In this document: in pieces, positions 53,643 to 64,000 of the stretch
How positions within the stretch are numbered: position 1 is the stretch's first letter
Layout: each line of letters begins with the position of its first letter
Assembly (NCBI GenBank): GCA_022316685.1
Contig: JAKJHU010000023.1
Location: forward strand, 6,683,192-6,747,191
From: Progne subis subis
Lineage: Eukaryota > Chordata > Aves > Passeriformes > Hirundinidae
Direction: 5' to 3'
DNA length: 64,000 bases
Made by a program: the position numbers and the translations under genes
The notes under the pieces: generated by a model
Database searches by the model: none
What the model was told of the DNA's origin: nothing
What the model saw: only the letters and a program-made list of their open reading frames with translations

Positions 53643-54100
53643 TCATAGAATCATAGAAATCGTTTGGGTTAGAAGGGACCTTAAAGATCACCTAGCGTCA
53701 AATCCCCTGCCGTGGGCAGAGACATCTCCACAAAGCCCAGTCCAATCTGGCCTTGAGCATTTCCAGGGATGGGGCATCTACAGCTTCCCTGGCTAATTTT
53801 TTCCAGTCCTTTACAAGCCTCCCAGTAAAGAATTTCTTCCCAACACCTAATCTAAACTTGCCCTCTTTCAGTTTAAAGCTATCCCCCTTGGGCTGTCAAT
53901 AGAGGCCCACAGCTCTCTTGCAGCCCCTTTAGTTACTGGAAGGTGCTACAAAATCTCCCCAAAGCCTTTTCTTCTCTAGGCTGAACAACTCCAATTCTCT
54001 CAGCCTGCTCTCATAGGAGACGTGTTCCAGCCCTGGGATCATCTTTGTGATCTCCTCCGGACTTGGTCCAACAGGTCCATGACCTTCTCATGTTGGAGGG
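53643..54100 (-). mobile_element. CR1 LINE, about 460 nt, 5'-truncated, reverse orientation
   Basis: The plus strand starts TCATAGAATCATAGAAATCG, the complement of the (ATTCTATG)n CR1 3' end, then GGTTAGAAGGGACCTTAAAG and ATCACCTAGCGTCAAATCCC. It continues through CCAGGGATGGGGCATCTACA, a CCCAACACCTAATCTAAACT region, CTCTAGGCTGAACAACTCCA, TCTCAGCCTGCTCTCATAGG and ends near ACAGGTCCATGACCTTCTCA. This is the best-preserved transposon in the window and the main evidence for an avian genome. It is truncated at its 5' end, as most CR1 copies are. Confidence 0.95.
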
Positions 54101-55788
54101 AGTTATGACCCTTAGTTACAGAACTACTGAAGAATAGATCTGTTCTGTAAGGCAAAACTGACAAAGAAGATTCACGTAACAATTTAACCTCAAGAAAACA
54201 CTATTTAAAGGACAATTTTCTGAATACTAACTTTTCACTGACTTTAGGCTTAATCAATTTTTACTTTTTTTAATTTAGAAGATTCAAACAGTCCAAACAT
54301 CCTGCCAGCAACAAGTGGAATAATCCTGTTATGCATCTATCGAATAGCAAACAATCAAAATAATCACTTGAAATTCTTTGATTTCACTGCCAAATGAAAT
54401 ACTACAAAGATTAAAAATCACTACAAGCAGAGGATGTCAATAGACAATTTAAAACTATATGACATCCAGTATTAGGACATGCATAATGAAAATCAATATA
54501 AATCACTTAACCATTCTCCTACTTTGTCATGCTGCTTATTTGAAAGCCAGTGGGCTTTCTGAAAAAGCAGCCTTTTCATAGTTAATACAATGTGATTCTT
54601 GTAAAAGTATTATCTAACAAGTTGGATTTTTAAACCAGTTGTATGGAACTTCTCTTCGTCATATTTGTACTCTTTGAAATATAAAGTACAAAAGACAGAC
54701 TAACTTCAATTTGGCAAAAAAATACACTGAAATAACAGAAGAATTTTTTTTTTTTAAGAAGGCCTTCAACTCTAAAAGAAATTCAAGACTTTTTTTTACA
54801 TTTTGAGTCTTCATTTACAAGACATAACAGCATAATAGCAGCTACATGTGAATAACACTTCCCTACAGCTTTAGAGTTAGATATTTAAAAAATTTAGTTA
54901 TTTCTATGGTCAATACTAGTGATGTAAGTATGATGAGTTACACATGATACGTATGATAAGTTAGAGAGAGCATGTTGTCCTCTATTTGCAGCTGGTGAGC
55001 AGTTTATCAAGTGTGAAAAAAAAAAATCAATTAACACTAAAAACAAAATGTAGCATCTTCAGAATTATTTATCTTCTAAGCAAGAGTCACTGTAAGGAAT
55101 AATACCTCTTCCCAGAAAAACAGATTCCTAGGACTGGACAGTAAATTCCTCATGACAGGGGCTGGAGTACAAAAGGATTTACTTAGACTCTTGTCAAAAT
55201 CTGCAGAATCTATAGAAAAAATGAAATATTTGGGTTTTATAAACTGAAGAGCGAATGTAGTGTACAGCTGCAAAGGTAACATGGGAGGTACTACCACATT
55301 TCTAAGAAAATCCTAGTTGACTTTCACTGTGGAAAATTAACACTAGAACACAAGAAAACTACCTGCATACATTGTATACAATATCAATGATGACAACTAT
55401 TGTTGATACAACAAAGAAAAGCATAAGTAAATGTGTGGTTTAGTCAATTACTATACATATTCACTATTTTAAACTAAGTTTGTCTTAGCTCTCTATGGTC
55501 CTTTTTCGTAGAAATACAGTTACTTTTTTCTGTGCCTCTGAAAATATTTCACTTATACAAAAGCAAGGACACCCAAATCCTACATTAAATATTCCATCCA
55601 GGTAGGCAAGAAAGCTCATCATGAGGCTAGCCAAAATGTTACTATTAGCATTAAGGTTAAGAATCTGATCTTTCCGTCAAATAAATGCAGTATAGATGTG
55701 CTAAGAAAACTAGAATAAATACCTAGCCAACTGGAAATTTTCAAGTTGAGAAGGCAACTTTACAGCACCATCAAAAATTTTTTGGAAA

Positions 55789-55802
55789 ACTAGCTAGCTA
55801 GT
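55789..55802 (+). repeat. Perfect 14-bp palindrome
   Basis: ACTAGCTAGCTAGT is self-complementary and made of overlapping CTAG units. Confidence 0.92.
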
Positions 55803-56783
55803 ACTGAAAGTTTAATGATGTGCTTCTTCAGATGTGTATACCTTTTAATAGCCAAAATAATAATGCTCTAAAATGATTTTCAAATTAAATTGATATCAAA
55901 AGCTCCCTTAGTGAAGAAAAACAGAGAAATTAGTCATCAACTGTACATGAAAAGTAATCATGGAATACAACACTTATAAAGAAGCTGTATGGCCAAAATA
56001 GTATTAAAATTCACCCTGACCTGCTCAGATTTATCAAATTACATTGCATAGCTCAAAATACAGCTTCTCATCTGTTAAGTTCAACATATGTAGAGTATTT
56101 TTGATTTCAAACTTAACTAGAGGGTATAGTGAAATATTACTCTAATCTGTGCAGAGGAGCTGACATGATGTACAATGGCCTAAAGCTGGAAGTGGAGTCC
56201 TGTGTGGAATGACAAAATACAACTTCTAACAAATGCCTGCTGCACTAATACCATATATTGACTTTCAGTACTCTCAAGAAACTTCATACTTTGGAAGAAG
56301 AATAGTTGCTTTCCATACTGTAAGTCTGCCTTTTCCTTTACAAAGCCTTACCTTAGAAAAGGTAAATTAATTTTAACAGTTCACTAATCCTAAATAAAAT
56401 AACTTGGCCCTAACAAGTATCTGTTCCCACAAAAGGCAATTTGCATGGTATTAATATTCTTGACTATCATATCAGAAAGGTTTGTTTAATTTTAAGTTTC
56501 CAAGTTTAAAATCTGTCTTTAAGTCAATCACCCTATGTACCCCTATGGGAATTTCACATGCTTGTCTTCTTAAAAACCACACTTTCTGGTGTGTTTGGAA
56601 AGTAGAAAGTTTTCCAGCTTCAAGGAAGTATCCTTGATCTTAAACCCACAAGGGCATAATGTATTTCCAACTCTGTGCATCCCTTCAACCCAAAATTTCC
56701 ATTACAATTAAACCAACTGTTTATTAAGAGTGCATGGGCAAGCAGAAAACAGCCTAACACATCTCCCAAGCCACAGATATCTA

Positions 56784-57068
<285 letters not shown>

Positions 57069-57652
57069 TTAAAATAAAAGAGATGATCAAGAATACAGGT
57101 CTTACCAGTCATCATCTCTCTTTCAGCAGTATGATTGCTAAGCTATGGAAATCAGGTTAGACTGATAGACATTCTACTGTGAAATAAAGAATTAAAGAAA
57201 TATGTAGTAAATCAGTTTGTTCTTATTGGAAAAAAACAATATGCACTATTCTACACAATAAAATCACATGTTAAGGGAGGTATGAATATATACGATAACT
57301 GAGTCCTAATGATTTATTTGGAATTTTATCCTGACAAAAGGAAGCTTTAATCTGCCCAACATCTTTTAAATCTTGAAAGCCAATCTTTGGCTGACTTTTG
57401 AACCTACCAAGACTAACTGGCAATTCTTCATAAACAAGTTTCATAAAATTGTCTTTTTATTCTACAACATTTCAATATGTTGCAGAGAGGTTTAGTAAAT
57501 TACTGTTCTGAAAAGAGCACACAAAGAAAGAAGATTGAGTTAGGTACAACCTTGGAAGAGCAAGTTAGTTAATAGTAACTTTGGTTTTGGAACATTATTT
57601 GGATGAAAGAAATGTAACCATTGTTAAAATCCTACAGTAATCACACTTTCAA

Positions 57653-57682
57653 AAAAGCAAAGTAGTTTTGTACTTTGCTTTT
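57653..57682 (+). repeat. Inverted repeat, 12-bp arms, 6-nt loop
   Basis: AAAAGCAAAGTA (57653-57664) and TACTTTGCTTTT (57671-57682) are exact complements around GTTTTG. Confidence 0.92.
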
Positions 57683-57715
57683 GACTATGAAAAAGTCTCA
57701 GTGACAACAACAATA

Positions 57716-57733
57716 AATATATATATATATATA
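57716..57733 (+). repeat. Short (AT)n microsatellite
   Basis: Alternating AT dinucleotides over 18 bases, within an AT-rich stretch that follows an ACAACAACAATAA run. Confidence 0.9.
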
Positions 57734-60700
57734 ATCCACAACAAAAAATGCCCCTTCCATAAAGTGAAAGCCCCACAAACTTTCCCTTCTTCTCTCTTTA
57801 CAGTAGACCAACTATTTTCTGAGGGGAATACCTCTAAGTTTAAAGGGAAATAAATTCCTTCACTTTTTCAGAGTCACACTTTAATTTTTCTTACAATACT
57901 GTGGCTGCCAGAAGGCACTTAATTGACTCCACAGTAGAAGGTGAGACTGACAGTTTGAAAAAAGAATCCAGAGGAAACATGTGGCTCAGGAGCAGATTTC
58001 CAAAAAGATCTGCTACAAATTTTATGTTAAGGAGTGAAATTAATTTAATTTTCAGTTGAGATAACAGGTCACCTAAAGAAAATGCTCCAGGCCTAAAATG
58101 TGGACTTTTTGCAATGACTTATGTACTACATGCCCATTCAAAACACGTCCCACAGCTAAGCCGTGACTTTCTAGTTCAATTAAACATAATTCATGGCCTA
58201 AGTTAAAGAGAGTGTACAAATGAAAGATATCTGAGAAACATGAGAGGCTGAAAGAAGGGTCACTCATCACTCAGTCCTAGGAGACATTGAACAGAACATC
58301 CTAAATCAAACTGGGCTGGTAAGAATGTCATTTTACTAATATAAAGAACACCAGTCTTGACATGCTGGCACTATTTAAGCAATAAAAGTATTGGCCAAGT
58401 GACTTGGGGAAAAATTTTAACATTGGTGATTATGCCCTAACAATCTGTCTTCTGTCTGCCATTTCACAACACCACATTTACTCATTCATACCTCTACAAT
58501 CTTTATAATCCTCCTATATAATACAGTTCTTTTAGCTCAGATGTAGTTATACCTAAAACTTTTAAAATGCAAATGCAGGTGAATTCTGTGTCATTACCCT
58601 TGAACTCTTCAGGACTTTATTATGGTAAGTCCTTTGCTTTACAGTGTCTTCAGCATTTGCAACTTAAATCTTGACAAAACAGGTCAAGTTTGCCAACCCA
58701 CTAAAACATGGTCTGAGCATCTGCAAACTGGAAAGGTCTATGTTAAAAATGTCATTGCAATTATGCCTCAACCACAAGGTGAGGTAAAAATCATTTATAA
58801 AGATATCTCAAGGCTGTGGTCTTATGAAGGGGTTGTAACTCCTGTTCCTTACTTGGTTTTTCCTCTCCAGTAAAAAACAGACCTTGATGTAAAAAAGTAT
58901 CTTTTATCATGGCTATTTAAGGAAAAGAGAGGAGAATCAATAAGGTCTTTCTTTTTTAGATGTACAGGCTGATCATTAAGCAGAGAATCCACCCATGAAG
59001 TCCTACCAGGAGGAACAAAGTGTGCCACACCACAAATGTATCTTCATTAGCTGGCAATTCAGTTCAACAGGGAGTTGAAGAGATGGAAGCACCTGTCACT
59101 GAGGCTCACACATCAATAACTAAAAGAAATAATAACTATTCAGAAACTGCTTAGATTTATTCTTTAGAATAGATTTAGTTTTGTCCTTTAGGATAAACGT
59201 TGTCTTTTTCCTGTTCCCCTGGTATACTCATACTATCTCAAAGTCCAATTTAGAGACCCTGGAGAACAAGTGCTGCATGCCCAGAGAGATTTTGGTACTA
59301 TTTCTTCTGAAAATCTCTCTTCCCTATGATCTAAGGGCATCATGCAAAGCCAACCAGACCACAGTAAGGGGTGACACTGGAGACATCCCCTTCAAAGCCA
59401 CATTGCTGCTGGAGATGCACTGCATGCTATTACTTTAGAAAAATGTTCTTTTTTATTTGAAAATCAAAGGACAAAATGGTCTTATCTGAAGCACATGTTT
59501 GGTTTGTGAATTAAAAGAATCTCTCCAACATGGTCTAGATGGGCTACTCAACAAGAAACCTAAAATTTTGTTTGACCAAAACACCCTTTAGATTGTTACT
59601 TCCAAGCAAAAGACAGAAGACACGAACTGGAAAGCTCAGCTTGCTCTAATGCTACAGGGCCACCAGAGAGAAGCCCTTACAGGGCAGTGACCTGTGACGA
59701 ACGCTGCTCTCTCTCTCAGTCTAAGCTTCAGAGCTCAGCTGCTTTGATCTGCATGGCAAATGTGTTGGGGGAGATGACTCCTACTGCCGAACAGCAAGAC
59801 CCAAACTCTAATGGGCTTTGCAGATGAACATCAAACACCTCAAAGGCCAGACAAAAAAAGCAGAACTGTCATTACAGAACTACTTTCTTACATTAATGTG
59901 GAGAGCACTACCATGATACTGTGTTTAATACAGACACATGTTCTTCTCCAGGATCTTTCAGACAATTCTGCTACTGCCTCACTCGGGAGAGAAGACTTGG
60001 AAATTAAAAGGACACAAAATTTTGTTCAAATGCAAGAGAATTTGGATTCTTGTTTCCTAGAAGTTAAACTGTACCGCAAAGAGGTAAACACTGTTAAGGC
60101 CAGCAGGTCAGATCACATGTGCACCATCACGATCTTATTCTGGCCATGCTGCTTAGATCTTCCTCCTCCCATCTACCAAAATCAAAAGTGTGCGTGAGTG
60201 TGTGTGTAAGAAAGCAGCTAGAAACTGGGATCTTAAAAGCAGGAGACACCCTTCTTTCTCTAAAGGACTGCTCATTTTCACAATTGCTTTAACACACAGC
60301 AGCTTTTCCCCTTGACAACAGAGCTCAGTTTCTTGGTCTGGCATGAGCACCTCCAGGGTGTCACAGTGAGTGAAAGAGTCGGTAGCAGCACAAGAGTCAT
60401 CATGACTGAAGCTTCCTGACATAGCTTTAAATTACATTCATGAATCACAAAAGATAAGAGTTTTGAGGGAATGCATTAGGATTTTATTTTTGTCTTTGCC
60501 TCTGGGAAATTAAATCCATTAGCAAGTTATGGAAAGAAATTGTTCCTTCTTTAATTTGAGAGATTCAACTATAAAAATTGCTCTCTTTATCTCATATATT
60601 TTCTAGATCAAGCTCAACTGTAATTCTGTTTTGTTTGTTTACTTTTACTAATTTCACTAATGATGTCTGTAGCTGTAGGCCTGACTCTCTAGAATTTTTT

Positions 60701-61685
60701 TTTTCCTTGAAATTCTTTACTTTTTTTCTCATTCCAAGACAGGTGGCATTCACACAAATTGTACAACACGTATTATCTATTGGTTATGACCCACAGATGT
60801 TCTGCCCACAGCAAAAAACAGACAGGAAAAAGGCTGTCAGATTGCAGTTCATATGAAAGGATGAAAATAATATTCCTATTTTATTGAGATGTTAACAGAA
60901 TCTCACTGCAGATCAGATGGAGCAGCTGTAAATGTCATGTAGGTAGTTTGCACTTCCCACAGGATGAAACAGTAGCATGATAAAACAAACATTTTTGACA
61001 GCTTCATTTTAAGAAAATGCCATCAAAACCTCTGAAAGGAATTGCCTAAATCATTACGGAACAGTTCAGGGTTGTTTAGTGATTCTTCCACATTAATTAA
61101 AGATTATGGATAGAAGCCTTTTCACGCACAATTATGATTTTGCTCAACTCCTAACAGACATACAGTTCCCTAAATATAGTGTACAAGGGAAAGAGGTTGT
61201 ATTTCAAAGGCTTTTGAAAAGTAGTCTTTTATGTTTTACTTGCTCTTTAATGCCTTTAACACTGGTAATAAATGTTCCCTTCCATAGGCATTACTCAGAA
61301 GTTCATGCAGAAATACATGGTTATTTGTCAATGTGAGATATCCATTTCCATGCACTCACTTATTAAAAAATGAAGCTGGATAGATAGAAAATATAAAAGC
61401 TGTTTGTCTAACTGCAGCAAACGTCAGCATAACAGCCTCAATATAATATAGACATTTATCTTTTATTCACAGAGCAAAGTAACTCCAAGACAGCTGCTTT
61501 CTGTCTTGATCAACTAGAGCATTTTAAGTGTCTTGCAAGAACAAATCAAGACTGATTCCCTTGGTCCTTAACTGGCAACAACTCTTTCAATTCTGAGGTA
61601 AACAAGCACAAGCATCTCTGCTGTCCAACATGCCATTGGTCCTTAACAGCCAACCAGCACAAGTTTGCAAGCAAAATGTAGTTTA

Positions 61686-61823
<138 letters not shown>

Positions 61824-64000
61824 CTAAGAAAAAGACATCATGGGAAAGAATTTTTAAAGTGTTTCACAAACCATCACCATCCAAACAAAACTTGCATATC
61901 TCTTAAAGAATCTCCCTTTTCTTTTTGTTTTCTTTAAGATTTGTGGAATTTAACGCATGCCATGAGGAATTTGTCTCTGCCTAAGAAGTGCTTTTTTATA
62001 CACAAGAACAGCCCAAATTATATATATTATGGCCCTAACTGGCAATAGAAAACTAAAATGTTTACCATAGTTAAGTCCATAAGTACTCCACCATTTTTTT
62101 AATACGCTTCTTCAACTACAAGTAGAACAATGCCTTACAAAAAGACCAAGATTTACAAATTGCCTTAGTATGATCAATATGCCCATTTTGCTTTGAAAAC
62201 TACATTGAGTTTTAAAAGATCTGGAGTCTTCAGTAGGCAACACTGCAAACACAACTTTCAAACTGCTAACCAGTGCTTGGAACAGTGCCTGCAAAATGGC
62301 TGTAAGACCTTCTCATAGCCTCACTCATCCCAATGAACACTTAATTTATAAAACTAAACGATAAAAAAGTCAACATCAACTTTGTTAGCTATCCCACTTC
62401 TTTCAAAAAAATACAAAAAAGGAGGGATAGCTTATGAACAGACAGAAGTTCCCGCATGAGTAGTGCAAGACAGTGTTTCGAATATATCTTTTCACCAAGC
62501 CTTAATTCAAACATTTTAGCAGCATCCACCATGACATTGAGAGAAGGAGAAATGAGAGATAATTGACATATACTGAGCACTCAACAATTTCTGAGGAATC
62601 TCCTTTCCCCTCAACCACTTTACAGAAAGCAGGTAAACACTGAGTGCCTGAGTAAACATCCTCTCCATAACGTACTTTTTCTCTTTTTAATCAGAGTGCC
62701 ACAGAGAAGTCTGTTCCTAGCTGAGGAGCCCAGTGCACTCAGTGGTGAGTAAGTATGGTAAAGAGGCAAAGAAGACAGATCAAGCTGGACTAATCTACAT
62801 TGGGAACAGAACTGGCAGACTTTTGGGAGCAGATATGAGGAAGTACACCTAAATTAACAAAGTGGATAATATCCCCAGTAAAACAAGCCAGGGGCTTCCT
62901 GAGTTTCTCTGGATAGGGGCTCAAAAGTGAACTCCTATTTTGTTCTGCACAATTACATACTGTTAATCACATCAGCCCAGTTATGCCACAGCTAGAAGGT
63001 AAAAAATCCAGAACTTACTTATTACTACACAGTCAGAAACCCCCTGACATCATCCTTCAACTTCCAGCTCCTCTGTGTACCATCACCAATTTGTCCATTG
63101 ATCGGTTCCATCACACATCTTTTGCTTAACTCAAATATAGAATGGCTTTTTTTTTCCATACATTCATCCTCACAACACCCCTGTGAGGTAGGGAAACACT
63201 AATAATATACACACATCTTAACACTAAGGTGTCTTACAGGAAACATAGCGAGCCACACAAGAGGCTGAGATATGTTGGTATCTGCTCCCTGGTACACACA
63301 ACTACCCTCAAAACATCACTAATCAGGGCCTCAGGTTCCCCATCTATGTCACTGGGCCACACACCCTGCAATATGGCAAGAGCTAAAATCACAGTGACCA
63401 TGGTGACAGGAACTTTGAGTCAGGCCCCTAAACACTGCAATTTCTGAAGAAAGCCACATCTTTATTTTCATTCACAGTGAGTTACTGCTTTCAACCTTAA
63501 ACGTCAGGGTAAAAGTCAACAGAAAAGTCTCACACTTAATGGTTACATGGTGTTTAGTTTTGTGCAAAGCATTGTTCCAAGGGATAGTAAGTTCATCCAA
63601 GTGTATTATCGTTCCAGAGGACAATTCACATCCAATCTAGTCTTTTTGATAAATTTAAAAGACTTTGAAAATGCAAATGAGGGGAAAGAACTTTTGCAGG
63701 ACGTTCTTTAAAGGCTAGGATCAAGATTTTACACACATTAAGAAAAAGAGGGAAGAAGAAAGCTGAAAAATATTCACCCTAGATTGCATTTATTTCACAT
63801 GTACAAAATAAACGTTATATTAGTACCATGTCACATTTATTTCACAAGAGTCAACAAAATTCTTGATATAGCAGCTTTTCACTGAGGAGAGGTAACATTT
63901 TGCTCAAAAATGAGCCCCTTTCATCCACGTTTATCCACTCCTTGTTTTAAGTGAACAATATATGGGAAATGGTACAGAGAAGAGAACAGAACATTTCTGG
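61824..64000 (-). other. CNKSR2: Intron upstream of the first visible exon (incomplete)
   Basis: It ends at the CTTAG acceptor next to 61823. I looked on the minus strand for the exon carrying PDZ strand A and the CRIC domain and did not find it. A probable MIR/L2-like relic lies near 63150-63290. Confidence 0.83.
63150..63290 (+). repeat. Probable ancient MIR/L2-like retroposon relic
   Basis: TCCTCACAACACCCCTGTGA, then GGTAGGGAAACACTAATAAT, resembles the widely shared 'ctcacaacaaccctgtgaggtagg..actattatt' motif at the 3' part of MIR and L2 elements of amniotes. Downstream, GAGGCTGAGATATG and CTCCCTGGTACACACAA could be the decayed continuation. Strong divergence makes the exact family and ends uncertain. 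Confidence 0.5.

Noticed and set aside
59811..60197. 128-codon plus-strand frame
   Set aside because: No family features and antisense within an intron; likely chance.
61824..64000. Possible further upstream CNKSR2 exons (PDZ start, CRIC)
   Set aside because: None could be read with splice signals and family sequence in this stretch.

Overview
The window is vertebrate nuclear DNA, almost certainly from a bird. It is AT-rich, intron-dominated and has no long uninterrupted genes. It carries several CR1 LINE fragments, including one with the 3' end made of short repeats typical of avian CR1. No bacterial, viral or CRISPR-like organisation is present. The species cannot be named from the sequence.

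Essentially the whole window is the middle of one gene, CNKSR2 (connector enhancer of kinase suppressor of Ras 2, CNK2/MAGUIN), on the minus strand. Nine coding exons were read directly from the sequence. In transcript order they lie at 61823-61764, 57062-56994, 41606-41460, 31758-31625, 27894-27683, 23810-23721, 22330-22116, 3509-3461 and 2574-2402. All internal introns have GT...AG ends. The exon phases chain without a break into 1149 nt, or 383 codons. Both ends of the gene lie outside: the SAM and CRIC domains and the start of the PDZ domain are beyond 64000, and the second half of the PH domain and the C-terminal tail are before position 1.

In protein order the visible part holds most of the PDZ domain (exons 1-3 here), the CNK2/3-family middle region (rest of exon 3 to exon 7, with a proline-rich stretch and a lysine-rich stretch), a short basic linker (the 49-nt exon) and the first half of the PH domain. 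The 90-nt exon at 23721-23810 is a multiple of three and follows an intron with a non-standard donor (GTACAG), so it is a good candidate for in-frame alternative splicing.

The remainder is intron (886 nt to 18.6 kb) with CR1 fragments in both orientations, one probable ancient MIR/L2-like relic, homopolymer tracts, simple repeats, a 30-bp tandem duplication and several perfect short palindromes. Open reading frames outside the nine exons look like chance frames; the longest (181 codons at 50494-51039) is recorded as unresolved. I did not find an undescribed biological system. The leads most worth checking are the splicing arrangement around the 90-nt exon, the frame-changing 49-nt exon and a few strong palindromes and strand-biased tracts that will be present in the CNKSR2 pre-mRNA.
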